Shown here piece after piece: positions 1 through 8,670 of a stretch of 64,000 nt of DNA. The notes under the pieces were generated by a model. That model saw only the letters and a program-made list of their open reading frames with translations. It was not told the origin of the DNA and did not search any database. Position 1 is the stretch's first letter. Each line of letters opens with the position of its first letter. The DNA comes from Catalinimonas alkaloidigena. Lineage in GTDB: Bacteria; Bacteroidota; Bacteroidia; Cytophagales; Cyclobacteriaceae. The stretch is taken from assembly GCF_029504655.1 (NCBI RefSeq), contig NZ_JAQFIL010000001.1, positions 6,267,001 to 6,331,000 on the forward strand, given 5' to 3'. Made by a program: the position numbers and the translations under genes.

Positions 1-191
1 AGGACAGTCAAAAGCTGTGGACCCATATTACCGTACAAAACAAAGAGGACCCTGACAAAGCCAAAACGCTCTATGAAAAACTATCTGACAGCTTTGAGCC
101 ATTCACTGCCTATGGAACTGCTTTTAGCTTGTGGACCTACCAGAATGGCCCCTGGGAGTGGAAAGATGAATTCAGCTTTCGTGAAAAATAA
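1..191 (+). CDS. C-terminal fragment of unknown protein
   Basis: Only the last 62 codons lie in the window; reading frame 3 is open from the left edge to a TAA at 189-191. The fragment is rich in aromatic residues near its end (the segment SLWTYQNGPWEWKDEF) and has no membrane segment or motif I recognise. It converges on the permease gene that ends at 225, with only about 33 bp between them. No function is proposed. Confidence 0.55.
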   Translation, partial: DSQKLWTHITVQNKEDPDKAKTLYEKLSDSFEPFTAYGTAFSLWTYQNGPWEWKDEFSFREK

Positions 192-224
192 AAAGCTCCC
201 GGAGTTTCTACGACTACTATAAAT

Positions 225-2630
225 TTATTCGCTTCTCAGACTATTTGCCGGATTTTCCCGGGCTGCACTGATAGACTGCCAGGCCACTGAGGCAAAAGCA
301 ACAAAGAGTGCGGTCAAACCTCCCATGACAAATACCCCCAGGCCAATTTCTGTTTGGTAGGCAAAATTCTCCAGCCAGCTTTCTGACAAATACCAGGCAA
401 GAGGCACTGCCATAACAAAAGCAATCATTACCAGTTGCGTAAATTCTTTGGAAAATAGGAATACAATCTGGGCAATGGAAGCCCCTAATATTTTGCGTAC
501 ACTTACTTCTTTTCGCTTCTGCTCCACCAGGAATGAAATCAAACCGAACAATCCAAGACAGCCAATAAATATCGCTACTGCAGAAAAAATTCGGAATAAG
601 GTATAGGTACGCATATCTTCTTCATAAAGGCTGGCAAGTTGCGCATCCATGAATTCATACTGAAACAAATCGTTGGGATAAAGGCTTGACCATACTTCTT
701 CCACCTTCTCTATTCCGGCAGTGTAATTTACTGCATTGAGCCTGACACCGGCAGTATAAAAAAGCGGAGCATAAGCCACAAAACATACGGGCATCATTTC
801 GTTGTGTAAAGAACTCTCATGAAAGTCAGCTATCACGCCTATAATTTCTCCCTCACGTCCGCCAAAACCCAGTACGACAGACTCTCCCAAGGCTTCATCT
901 GTTGAAGTATAGCCCAACTCCTTGGTAAAGCGTTCGTTGACGATAAAACGATTCTCCGGGGAGGTTAAATCATACTCCTCAAACCACCGACCTGCCAGAA
1001 GCTGTATGCCAAACACATCCACATACTGATGGTCTACCGGTTTGACATTGGCTATGCCTGATTCATTGCCTAATCCTCTTTCTGTTTTGTCGTAAGGCGT
1101 GAGGATCATATTTTCTGTATTGGGTGCGCCCAGACAAAGGCTTAGTGCTTCAATACCTGCCTGATCATGTAAGCGTGTACGAAACGCATCCAGCCTGACT
1201 GAATCTGTTTCTGGTATAGGCACATTGATGATAGCCTCCTGCTCAAAGCCCATCGCTTTGGAACGGATATAATTCATCTGATTGGCTACGATCAGGGTAG
1301 CGATGATCAGTACCTGGGCAATCAAAAACTGAAATACCACCAGGCCCCTACGCAGCCATGTAGAAGATTGGTTGTGGGCGTTTATGGTATTTCTCAGGGC
1401 TTTTACCGGCTGAAAACCTGAGACGACAAACGCAGGGTACAGACCGCTCAAGAGGGCAACTAGCAGAATCAGGAGTAAAGCATAAAGCCAGAAAGTGAAA
1501 TCAGTAGTGATGTCCAGATGGATGTCCTTTTGTAAGTAATTATTTAGCGTGGGAAGTAGTTGCATCATGGCGGTGAAAGCAATCGCAAAGGAGATCAACG
1601 TCACTACGAAAGCCTCGCCGGAAAACTGCCTGATCAGGTTGATACGCAAAGCGCCCAATGCTTTACGTATTCCCACTTCTTTACTTTTGCGTAAACTGAT
1701 GGCGGTAGATAAATTGACGAAATTGATGCAGGCAATCAGCATGATGAATATACCTACCACGCCTACTATCCAGAGATAGCTTTTACTGATCGGAGTGGAA
1801 GCCAGCCCTCCTCTTGAATAGGTATCATCAAAGTGGATCTCATTAAGCGGCTGCAACTGATAACTGATGTTGCTCCAGCTTTCTTCGCTATAATATTTTT
1901 TAACCAGTTCAGTAAAATCCACTGACGCTGGCGATGCTCCTTCGGGCAGGAGCACATAGGTATAGCCGGAGGAAACAAAATTCCAGCTATCCAGCGGTGA
2001 ATCTATGTATTCAGGCGTCAGCGATTCCAGGGAAACCAGCATATCAAAATGTAAATGGGTATTGGCGGGAGGGTCTTGCACTACGGCTCCCACTTCTACA
2101 TCTATCCTATTGCGTAAGCTCAAACGCTTACCCAAAGGATTTTCTCCTTTAAAATATTTCTGGGCAAGACTTTCGGAAAGTACAGCAAAGCCCGGCTCAC
2201 GCATGCTCCGTGCTGCATCCCCTGCAATGACAAAGTTTTCACCGTAGCCATAATCAAAAATATCCAGAAAGCTGCTGTCGGCAAAGATGACTGCTGCCTC
2301 AATAAATTTTTCATCTTCTATCCTGACGAAGACTTCCTGATCAAAATGAAGACCGGAGATTTTTTCCAGTTGCGAAGCATAGTCCATACGTACCGCTGCC
2401 GGGATAGGATATGGAGAAGCAGCGTTTTTCCTTTCTCCACGTGTCTGTACTATCCGGTAGATACGGTCAGCCTGGGAATGCATGTTTTCAAAGCTCAGCT
2501 CATAACGAATGAGCAAAAAGATAATTAAGGCAGTAGTGAGCCCTAGTGCCAGTCCCAGAATATTCACTACAGCATACACCCGATTACGCTTCAGGCTGCG
2601 TATGGCTACGACGAGATAGTTTTTAAGCAT
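225..2630 (-). CDS. FtsX/MacB-like ABC transporter permease
   Basis: This is an 801-residue inner-membrane permease of the large FtsX-like type common in Bacteroidota. A transmembrane helix near residues 21-42 is followed by a periplasmic MacB-type region. An FtsX block of several helices starts near 285 and carries the motif KEVGIRKALGA, and a second block near 680-795 carries KEVSVRKILGA. The repeat of this signature is characteristic of the family. Such permeases work with a separate ATPase, in macrolide/lipoprotein export or mechanotransmission complexes; no ATPase gene is adjacent, so the substrate is unknown. The start ATG at 2630 is supported by the N-terminal pattern and by the palindrome in the upstream gap. 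Family call is secure; role is not. Confidence 0.9.
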   Translation of the reverse strand: MLKNYLVVAIRSLKRNRVYAVVNILGLALGLTTALIIFLLIRYELSFENMHSQADRIYRIVQTRGERKNAASPYPIPAAVRMDYASQLEKISGLHFDQEVFVRIEDEKFIEAAVIFADSSFLDIFDYGYGENFVIAGDAARSMREPGFAVLSESLAQKYFKGENPLGKRLSLRNRIDVEVGAVVQDPPANTHLHFDMLVSLESLTPEYIDSPLDSWNFVSSGYTYVLLPEGASPASVDFTELVKKYYSEESWSNISYQLQPLNEIHFDDTYSRGGLASTPISKSYLWIVGVVGIFIMLIACINFVNLSTAISLRKSKEVGIRKALGALRINLIRQFSGEAFVVTLISFAIAFTAMMQLLPTLNNYLQKDIHLDITTDFTFWLYALLLILLVALLSGLYPAFVVSGFQPVKALRNTINAHNQSSTWLRRGLVVFQFLIAQVLIIATLIVANQMNYIRSKAMGFEQEAIINVPIPETDSVRLDAFRTRLHDQAGIEALSLCLGAPNTENMILTPYDKTERGLGNESGIANVKPVDHQYVDVFGIQLLAGRWFEEYDLTSPENRFIVNERFTKELGYTSTDEALGESVVLGFGGREGEIIGVIADFHESSLHNEMMPVCFVAYAPLFYTAGVRLNAVNYTAGIEKVEEVWSSLYPNDLFQYEFMDAQLASLYEEDMRTYTLFRIFSAVAIFIGCLGLFGLISFLVEQKRKEVSVRKILGASIAQIVFLFSKEFTQLVMIAFVMAVPLAWYLSESWLENFAYQTEIGLGVFVMGGLTALFVAFASVAWQSISAARENPANSLRSE

Positions 2631-2729
2631 AGGTTCAGAGAAAATATATTAACCATATCGCCAATTTACATACCATTTATTTAACATATTGATTTTCAAT
2701 ATATTATGCATAGTAATTACGCGTCATAT

Positions 2730-2745
2730 TGTCCATAACTGGACA
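2730..2745. promoter_or_regulatory. palindromic operator-like site
   Basis: TGTCCATAACTGGACA is a perfect 6-4-6 inverted repeat in the 238-bp gap between the divergent permease and ECF sigma genes. A third copy of the half-site, TGGACA, lies at 2761-2766. The position suits an operator for a dimeric regulator acting on one or both genes. No regulator is identified and the assignment is inferred from symmetry alone. Confidence 0.4.
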
Positions 2746-2868
2746 TTGATTGTTCTGCTATGGACAGTGTATTTCTGCATTAGCGCAAATTATTGATAAA
2801 TTTATTCAACAGGGTTAAACCTTCTGCGCTCTGCCGTATCCAAAGGACAGAACGTAATCAAGAAAGCA

Positions 2869-3456
2869 TTGCAAGTATTGGAGAGAGCAACAGTAATATT
2901 AGAAGATGCCCAATTGCTACATCAGTTTAGCAAGGGGACAGCGATGCAACGCGAGCAGGCCTTCAACCAGGTGGTAAAGAAGTACCAGCAGCGGGTGTAT
3001 TTTCTGGTGCGCAAAATGGTAATTGACCATGAAGATGCCGATGATGTGGTCCAGGAGGTTTTTATTAAAGTCTGGAAAAACCTGGGAAGTTTTGCAGGGA
3101 GTTCACAGCTGTTTACCTGGATTTATCGCATCGCCACCAACGAATGCTTACGTTTTCTGGAAAAGAAGAAGAAAAAGAGATTCTGGATTTCTATGAGCGA
3201 CGCAAGTACGGAGCTAGCCAGTAAGCTGGATACATCATCGCATATCAGTGGAGACGAGGTGCAGAAGAAATTACAGAAAGCTTTACTCAAACTTCCTGAT
3301 AAGCAGCGCCTGGTCTTTAACCTCAAATATTTTGAAGAGCTGAAATATGATGAGATGGCGGAAATCACCGGAACCAGCGTAGGTAGTCTCAAAGCCAGCT
3401 ACCATCATGCTGTGAAGAAAATAGAAGAAGACGTAAAAATGCAACTGACAGAATAA
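2869..3456 (+). CDS. ECF-type RNA polymerase sigma-70 factor
   Basis: The protein has the region 2 / region 4 layout of extracytoplasmic-function sigma factors. Region 2 spans roughly residues 30-100 with the core-binding DADDVVQEVFIKVWKN segment and the DNA-contacting FTWIYRIATNECLRFLEKKK segment. Region 4 spans about 133-190 with LPDKQRLVFNLKYFEEL and the helix-turn-helix YDEMAEITGTSVGSLKASYHHA. No extra domain is present. The chosen start is a TTG at 2869; the first ATG, at 2944, would cut off the conserved QLLHQFSKG lead-in, so a non-ATG start is likely. The next gene follows after 1 bp, so the sigma factor is probably co-transcribed with its membrane partner at 3458 and controls an envelope regulon. 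Confidence 0.92.
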   Translation: MQVLERATVILEDAQLLHQFSKGTAMQREQAFNQVVKKYQQRVYFLVRKMVIDHEDADDVVQEVFIKVWKNLGSFAGSSQLFTWIYRIATNECLRFLEKKKKKRFWISMSDASTELASKLDTSSHISGDEVQKKLQKALLKLPDKQRLVFNLKYFEELKYDEMAEITGTSVGSLKASYHHAVKKIEEDVKMQLTE

Positions 3457-3457
3457 A

Positions 3458-3889
3458 ATGAAATCACCTGACAAGTTGAAGAAAACCATTTTTGAAACCC
3501 CTGAAGGCTATTTTGAAGCTTTGCCCGAGCGCATTCAGGAAAGAATCCAGCAGGAAACGCAGAAAAAAAACACTTTCTCTTTTCCGCACTGGGCTTATGC
3601 CGCAGCGGCCTCGGTACTGCTCCTGCTGGCAGGAGGCATATTCTTCTTCCAGCCAGCAGATCTGCCTACTGAAACCATGGCTTATGAGCAAAATGTAGAA
3701 CAGTTACTGGCTTCAGTCTCTGAAGATGAAATCATGGATTACCTACAGATGAATGCGGAAGCCAACACTCTGGAGCTTACGCTAACGGAGGAAGAGCAGC
3801 AGGAATTACTTTTGAACGAATTAGAAAATTATAACATACCCCTTGAAGATTATGTATATGAAGTGGAATATATTGAAGAGTACTTTTAA
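3458..3889 (+). CDS. single-pass membrane protein, probable anti-sigma partner
   Basis: This 143-residue protein begins one base after the sigma factor stop. Its cytoplasmic N-terminus carries the pattern ETPEGYFEALPERI, seen widely in small Bacteroidota proteins encoded next to ECF sigma factors. One transmembrane helix spans about residues 45-64 (WAYAAAASVLLLLAGGIFFF). The acidic C-terminal half contains ENYNIPLEDYVYEVEYIEEYF-type sequence and would lie in the periplasm. It has no zinc anti-sigma (ZAS) motif. Position and topology suggest it tethers or controls the sigma factor; this is inference, as no characterised domain is visible. Confidence 0.75.
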   Translation: MKSPDKLKKTIFETPEGYFEALPERIQERIQQETQKKNTFSFPHWAYAAAASVLLLLAGGIFFFQPADLPTETMAYEQNVEQLLASVSEDEIMDYLQMNAEANTLELTLTEEEQQELLLNELENYNIPLEDYVYEVEYIEEYF

Positions 3890-4343
3890 ACCATTGATGG
3901 CAGTGGTGCTGCTCACATTCTGGATGAGCAGCAGCGTACAGGCTCAGGGCCGCGGCCGTGAGGGCAGAGAAAAACTGGAAAGTGCAAAGATTGCACACAT
4001 TACCGAACGCTTATCCCTCACTCCGGAAACCGCGCAGAAATTCTGGCCTATCTATAACCAGCTTAGTGAAAAGGAGCGGGAGCTGAGAAAAAAAGAGTTT
4101 GAGATGCGCAGGAATACGAATACCAGCGAACTGACAGAAGATGAAGCGCAGACCAAGCTAGATCAGTATTTTGAGCTGAAGGAAGAGCAGCTTGCTTTGG
4201 AAAAAGAAGCAGCCCAACAGTATCAGGATGTGTTGACGCCTAAACAGGTTTTGCAGTTATTCAAAGCCGAAGCCGATTTTCACCGCATGATATTAGAGAA
4301 ATTTGGTGAAAGAAGAAGAGGTGGAGGCCCTCCAAACAGATAG
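3858..4343 (+). CDS. Spy/CpxP-like periplasmic protein
   Basis: A secreted, highly charged helical protein of about 161 residues. The start is placed at the ATG at 3858, giving a signal peptide that ends near SVQAQ; an upstream ATG at 3852 and a TTG at 3843 are also in frame. The mature part contains LTPETAQKFWPIYNQLSEKE and LTEDEAQTKLDQYFELKEEQ, the LTxxQ-like helical pattern of Spy/CpxP periplasmic chaperones and stress sensors. The gene overlaps the 3' end of the preceding membrane protein by about 30 bp, so the three genes form one operon. A likely role is periplasmic protein quality control or feedback to the ECF sigma system; the second is speculation. Confidence 0.72.
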   Translation: MKWNILKSTFKPLMAVVLLTFWMSSSVQAQGRGREGREKLESAKIAHITERLSLTPETAQKFWPIYNQLSEKERELRKKEFEMRRNTNTSELTEDEAQTKLDQYFELKEEQLALEKEAAQQYQDVLTPKQVLQLFKAEADFHRMILEKFGERRRGGGPPNR

Positions 4344-4362
4344 TTTTGTTCATTACACCAAT

Positions 4363-4397
4363 AAGCCGCAAACCTTTAGTTTGTGGCTTTTTTATTT
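4363..4397 (+). terminator. rho-independent terminator of the ECF operon
   Basis: AAGCCGCAAAC (4363-4373) pairs with GTTTGTGGCTT (4379-4389), with one G-U pair and a five-base loop, followed by a T-rich tail. It begins 20 bp after the Spy-like gene. Confidence 0.85.
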
Positions 4398-4505
4398 TCA
4401 TCATTCCTCATAATTTGTTACATCTGCGTGGGCTCTTAACAAAAAAGGAATTTTTATTCACTAAATGCACTTTACTTAGCGTTCTGATAATCAAATACTG
4501 AGCTT

Positions 4506-5645
4506 ATGAAAAGAGCATACTTATCCCTCATTCTTTGCTGTATCACGCTGATGCCACTGATGGCACAGGAAGAAGATATGGTATTTCCGGCAGGCTTACG
4601 CTTCCTGGATTACAACAACAATTTGCCTGATAACCTGCTGCACACCAAATCTGTAGTCTTTGTGGATGTTCCGGTGAAGTCCGGCACCTCGCTCCGTGGT
4701 GACTGGCAGGCTTTAGCAAAAGAAGGACACCGGGCTTTCAAAAATGCAGGTATTGATGCCGTAGCATACTATAATCTGGGCGACGTTGAGGCAGGGAAGG
4801 ATGCTTCAATCAAGCTGGCTGAAGAGCTCAAAAGTAGACAGATAGAAAACATTATTCTTCTCAGTCAGGTACAGCTCCGAATCGCCGGCAAAGATGCTGA
4901 GCGCTTTGCCATCCTGATTACGGATTTTAACGAAGAAAGCTCTTTCATTTCTCATGGGCAAGAGGCATACAAAGAAGTAGCCAAAGATACAGAAAAGCTG
5001 TTCAAGCAGTTTGACAGAGATATTCGCAAAAGCGGGATGACCTCACAAAACCATTTGATTGCTGACCAGCCTGAATTTTTTACGGGGGCCGGCAATATCG
5101 TCAAAGGTAGAAGAGCGCAGGGCTTTGCCCAGGACTTAAAACTGGATAAGCTGGCGGTTCCTCAGTTTGAAGAAGCTACTATTCCTGATAGCCGCCCGGG
5201 AGGCAATGCGAACAAGAACCTGGAAAAGGAAATTGTGAAGAACAACAAAAACGTAAAGCGTAATAACCTTACGCTCAAGGAGATCATGAACGATTATCCT
5301 TATGAATATGCGTTGGTAGACCCCTCAACGGAAGAAGATAAAATACGTCAGGATGGCTATCAGTTTATTCTGCTGCGCCTCAACACTACCGGAGAAAACA
5401 TCAAAGAAATGCTGGGCTATGAGGTTGATCCGTCTGAGACAGATTATGTGACACTTCATCAAAACGGTGGTAATATCAAGATGAGACATATTCCGGCCAA
5501 AGCACCAGTCTACAAATATTATATCAAACACATTTACACTGGCGATGTGTATCTGGGTAATCCCTGGGATGCGGATGAAAGCTGGGAAGAAGCGCTGGCC
5601 AACTACATCGGCAATATGAAAAAAGACCTGAATATCGGGAGATAA
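4506..5645 (+). CDS. secreted protein of unknown family
   Basis: The 379-residue product has a signal peptide (hydrophobic residues 5-20, cleavage near LMAQ-EED) and no further membrane helix. The N-terminal half (about 25-175) alternates strands and helices, with segments such as SVVFVDVPVK, GIDAVAYYNLGDVEAGKD and ENIILLSQVQLRI, which resembles an alpha/beta fold. The middle (about 215-265) is low-complexity and rich in Asn, Lys and Glu, probably a linker. I recognise no catalytic motif and no sorting signal. It is monocistronic, with terminators on both sides. It is probably a periplasmic protein specific to Bacteroidota; no function is proposed. Confidence 0.8.
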   Translation: MKRAYLSLILCCITLMPLMAQEEDMVFPAGLRFLDYNNNLPDNLLHTKSVVFVDVPVKSGTSLRGDWQALAKEGHRAFKNAGIDAVAYYNLGDVEAGKDASIKLAEELKSRQIENIILLSQVQLRIAGKDAERFAILITDFNEESSFISHGQEAYKEVAKDTEKLFKQFDRDIRKSGMTSQNHLIADQPEFFTGAGNIVKGRRAQGFAQDLKLDKLAVPQFEEATIPDSRPGGNANKNLEKEIVKNNKNVKRNNLTLKEIMNDYPYEYALVDPSTEEDKIRQDGYQFILLRLNTTGENIKEMLGYEVDPSETDYVTLHQNGGNIKMRHIPAKAPVYKYYIKHIYTGDVYLGNPWDADESWEEALANYIGNMKKDLNIGR

Positions 5646-5653
5646 AAGAATGA

Positions 5654-5679
5654 AGCCTGCGACTCAGCAGGCTTTTTTT
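5654..5679 (+). terminator. rho-independent terminator
   Basis: AGCCTGC (5654-5660) and GCAGGCT (5667-5673) form a 7-bp stem with a 6-base loop followed by seven T. It ends the secreted-protein gene just before the convergent molybdenum hydroxylase gene. Confidence 0.9.
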
Positions 5680-5698
5680 GTGATGTTACGTAAAAATC

Positions 5699-7915
5699 TT
5701 ATCCCTTCACCTTCTCAGGAGTAATGGGCAGGTGACGTATCCGCTTACCGCAAGCCTGATAGACTGCATTGGCAATGGCTGCGGTAGATGGACCTTGCGC
5801 GGCTTCTCCCGCTCCGAGTGGTTCCTCATAGGGCTGATCAATCACTGTTACTTCTACCAGAGGCACATCACTGAAATGGAAGATGGGGTAAGTCCCCCAA
5901 TTGAGACTACTCACATGTTGCTGGTCAAATTTTACTTCCTCTTTCAATGCCCAACTGGCTGACTGTACCATCCCACCTTCGGTCTGGTTTTTCAGTCCAT
6001 CCAGGTTAATAACTTCTCCGGCATCAATTACACCCCACATTTGTTGTACCTGCACCTGTCCGCTGCTTTTATCCACTTTCACTTTGGCAGCCACGGCGCA
6101 GTACGAAGCTGAGTTTTTATAGCGTGAGAACGCGTATCCGATGCCTTCGTTTTGATTTGTTGTCTGATTTTTGATCATCTCCCCCAGCTTTTTCATCACC
6201 CCAATAGCTCTTTCATCTTCAGAATGCATCAGGCGAAACTCCAAGGGATCTTTACCGGCTTCTTCTGCCAGTTCATCCATAAAAGATTCTATGGCGAAGA
6301 TATTTGCATAAGCCCCCAGCCCTCTAAGCGATGAAACCCGAAGCGGGCCGTCGAAGAAGTGAGCGTCTATCTTCAGATTGGGTATATTATAATAGGGTTG
6401 TGAATTACGATACCCTCCCCCACTGTAGCCATAAGAAGTACGAGGGAAAGGCTTCTCCAGATAATGTGCTGTCATCAGGTTACCCGGATCACCGCCGGGA
6501 CGCGTACTATGTGTATCTGACCAAAGTTCACACTGCCATTGCTTTATTTTTCCTGAAGCATCCAAACTGGCTGAAGGCTCTATGATCATAGCCGTACCAT
6601 AAGGCTCCCAGCCATGTTCATCCTCTCTGGACCATTGTAACCTGATATGCCTGCCGGGATACGCCATAGCCATCAGGGCGGCATCCGCTGCGGCATCGTC
6701 TGCGCCATTATGTCCATAACATCCTGATCCCGCAACGCCTTCGATATGAATTTTTTCCGCAGGCAATCCTACCACTTCCACCAATGAACCTCTCAGAGGA
6801 TACACACCCTGGCTGTGCGACCAGATATAGAGTTCTTCCTGATCATACAAAGCCACTGCACAGGAAGGTCCGATAGAAGCGTGCATGATATAAGGTTTAA
6901 AATAGCTGGCTTTTATTGTCTTACTTCCAGCATCAAAGTTTCCTTGATTTTCTACATTTTGTGTTCTGGCAGGCAGACTCTTCAAATATTCATCCAGTGG
7001 CTGATCAGCAGGCAATACCGGGGCTTCGGACCATTGCGTATTTCTCTGTAAATATTCCTGGGCTTTTACTGCCTGGTATTCATCTTCAGTGATCACCCCC
7101 AGAAAGCTTCCATTGTTTACTACTTTGAGAATGCCGTTAATTTCTTTCTTCAGGCCTTCTTCGTCAAAGCTTTGTAAAGAAGCCTGATAGGCTTTAGGAC
7201 GAATACTTCTTGCATGTACCATAGCAGGAAAACGTAAGTCCTGTATGTAAACTTCTTCCCCTCTCACCATCCGACTGATACCCTGACGAGGGAAGGCTGT
7301 ACCTACCCATTGATGCTCTTTTTTAGGTTTCAGGGGCACCGGAGCTTTAACTTCACCTTCCAGTTGTTTGCCCTTCAGCAGTTCAGCAAAACTCATTTTC
7401 GGTTTGCCACCATGGAGTATCTTCCCGTCTTCTACTTCTAATGTTTCTGCACCCACTCCCATTTCCCGGGCTGCTATTTCCACTAACTTTGCACGGGCGG
7501 CAGCTGCGGCATAACGTACCGACATCGCACTATTGATGATGGAACCACTACCTGCGGTATAACCTTCATCTGGCGTTACCCCTGTTTCTACCAAATGTAC
7601 TTTTATCAGCTCAGGATTAGTGTTTAACTCCTCTGCAGCCACTTGTCCTATGGCAGTACGTATACCCTGCCCTAGTTCTATTTTTCCGGTGTATACCTGA
7701 ATTGTACCATCTTCCAGCACTTGGAGCCAGGCATTAATATGAGGGTTTTGGGAGATGCTGCGAGGTAAATCGTTATCCAGCGCAGGTCCTTCTTCCCCCG
7801 CGGCTAAGCCACAGCTTGTCCACATCGGGAATGCAATGGTAAGGCAACCGGTAGCTTTTAGGAAATTTCTTCGTGAGGTGGAAGTCTGCTTCTTTTTGGT
7901 ATCAAGCGTTTTCAT
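5699..7915 (-). CDS. molybdopterin subunit of IorB-type dehydrogenase
   Basis: A 738-residue large subunit of the xanthine oxidase superfamily, closest in layout to isoquinoline 1-oxidoreductase beta (IorB). It starts with a twin-arginine signal, SRRNFLKATG, near residue 13, so the folded enzyme is exported. The molybdopterin domain begins with GKIELGQGIRTAIGQVAAEE near 77 and closes with LGAGEAAQGP near residue 700, whose Glu (about 704) is in the position of the catalytic glutamate. The enzyme would hydroxylate an N-heterocycle or aldehyde in the periplasm, using the 2Fe-2S partner at 7926 and an unknown acceptor. No cytochrome or XdhC-like maturation gene is nearby. The substrate cannot be read from sequence. 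Confidence 0.88.
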   Translation of the reverse strand: MKTLDTKKKQTSTSRRNFLKATGCLTIAFPMWTSCGLAAGEEGPALDNDLPRSISQNPHINAWLQVLEDGTIQVYTGKIELGQGIRTAIGQVAAEELNTNPELIKVHLVETGVTPDEGYTAGSGSIINSAMSVRYAAAAARAKLVEIAAREMGVGAETLEVEDGKILHGGKPKMSFAELLKGKQLEGEVKAPVPLKPKKEHQWVGTAFPRQGISRMVRGEEVYIQDLRFPAMVHARSIRPKAYQASLQSFDEEGLKKEINGILKVVNNGSFLGVITEDEYQAVKAQEYLQRNTQWSEAPVLPADQPLDEYLKSLPARTQNVENQGNFDAGSKTIKASYFKPYIMHASIGPSCAVALYDQEELYIWSHSQGVYPLRGSLVEVVGLPAEKIHIEGVAGSGCYGHNGADDAAADAALMAMAYPGRHIRLQWSREDEHGWEPYGTAMIIEPSASLDASGKIKQWQCELWSDTHSTRPGGDPGNLMTAHYLEKPFPRTSYGYSGGGYRNSQPYYNIPNLKIDAHFFDGPLRVSSLRGLGAYANIFAIESFMDELAEEAGKDPLEFRLMHSEDERAIGVMKKLGEMIKNQTTNQNEGIGYAFSRYKNSASYCAVAAKVKVDKSSGQVQVQQMWGVIDAGEVINLDGLKNQTEGGMVQSASWALKEEVKFDQQHVSSLNWGTYPIFHFSDVPLVEVTVIDQPYEEPLGAGEAAQGPSTAAIANAVYQACGKRIRHLPITPEKVKG

Positions 7916-7925
7916 AAGAAGGCTT

Positions 7926-8399
7926 TTAAGGATTCATATTTTGGGCGGCAGAGCGGATCGCGCGCATCACCCTGGGCTGTACGCTACAACGGCATAATAC
8001 CCTTTCCATACCTTCACGAATGGCGGTATCATCGGGATTGTTATTCTCATCCAGCAAAGCAACTGCTGAAATGACCATACCATTCAGGCAGTAGCCGCAC
8101 TGGGCAGCCTGCTGCTCTACAAATGCCTGTTGTACCGGATGCAGATTGTCTTTTTCGTCAATCAGCCCTTCCAGCGTTACGATCTTTTTATCTGCTGTCG
8201 CTGAGACAGGCATACGACAGCTGGGCATTGCTTTACCATCTACCAATACCATACAGGAGCCACACTGCTCCAGCCCACAGCCATACTTTGGGCCGTTCAG
8301 TTCTAATTGATTACGCAGCACATAAAGTAAAGGAGTTGAAGGGTCATCTATTTGCAGATTGTGTTGCTGCCCATTGACCTGAAGGGAGATTTCTTTCAT
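7926..8399 (-). CDS. 2Fe-2S subunit of IorA-type dehydrogenase
   Basis: A 157-residue two-cluster ferredoxin-like subunit. I start it at the ATG ending at 8399 (MKEISLQVNG), because the in-frame extension to 8447 is hydrophobic and absent from the family. The plant-type cluster ligands are in YGCGLEQCGSCMVLVDG and the Cys of AMPSC. The second cluster uses CGYCLNGM and LCRCS near the C-terminus. The gene lies 10 bp before the molybdopterin subunit, so both are made from one transcript. It passes electrons from the molybdenum site to an external acceptor. The last motif reads LCRCSVQPRV rather than the common CRCGTYPRI, a mild deviation. Confidence 0.9.
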   Translation of the reverse strand: MKEISLQVNGQQHNLQIDDPSTPLLYVLRNQLELNGPKYGCGLEQCGSCMVLVDGKAMPSCRMPVSATADKKIVTLEGLIDEKDNLHPVQQAFVEQQAAQCGYCLNGMVISAVALLDENNNPDDTAIREGMERVLCRCSVQPRVMRAIRSAAQNMNP

Positions 8400-8425
8400 A
8401 TTAGGTTGTGTTAGAATATGTACAA

Positions 8426-8496
8426 GTACTAAAAGTAGTACAAACAAGGAAGCCTAGCGTATTGAAAATCAATTAACTGTGTTGTAGTAATACAAC
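8426..8496. promoter_or_regulatory. pair of palindromes upstream of the iorA-like gene
   Basis: GTACTAAAAGTAGTAC (8426-8441) and GTTGTAGTAATACAAC (8481-8496) are both perfect 6-4-6 inverted repeats with the shared form GTnnTA-n4-TAnnAC, set 55 bp apart, and the first is 27 bp before the iorA-like start. They look like two operators for one dimeric regulator, which I cannot name. Confidence 0.4.
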
Positions 8497-8570
8497 CTTC
8501 AATTTCTTTAACTGTTTTGGGAGGACTGCTAATACCATCCCCCAAGTCTATTCTTTTTACTCCTTATTAA

Positions 8571-8670
8571 AATCAGAATTATTATTCGTTGAATAGAATG
8601 AATCAAAGCAAACTTTTCTTCTTTTGAAAAAACATATTAGTAAACATGTTCGACAAAAACTAAATGTAGC
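8571..8670 (+). repeat. copy of the globin gene's upstream region
   Basis: This stretch matches 10288-10395 upstream of the intact globin gene. The match begins at AATCAGAATTATTATT (against AATCAGGATTACTATT), continues through TTGAATAGAATG (against TTGAATGGAATG), and ends at AACATGTTCGACAAAAAC (against GCATGTTGAACCAAAAAC). Homology therefore extends through the 5' leader, so a whole transcription unit was duplicated. Confidence 0.7.
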
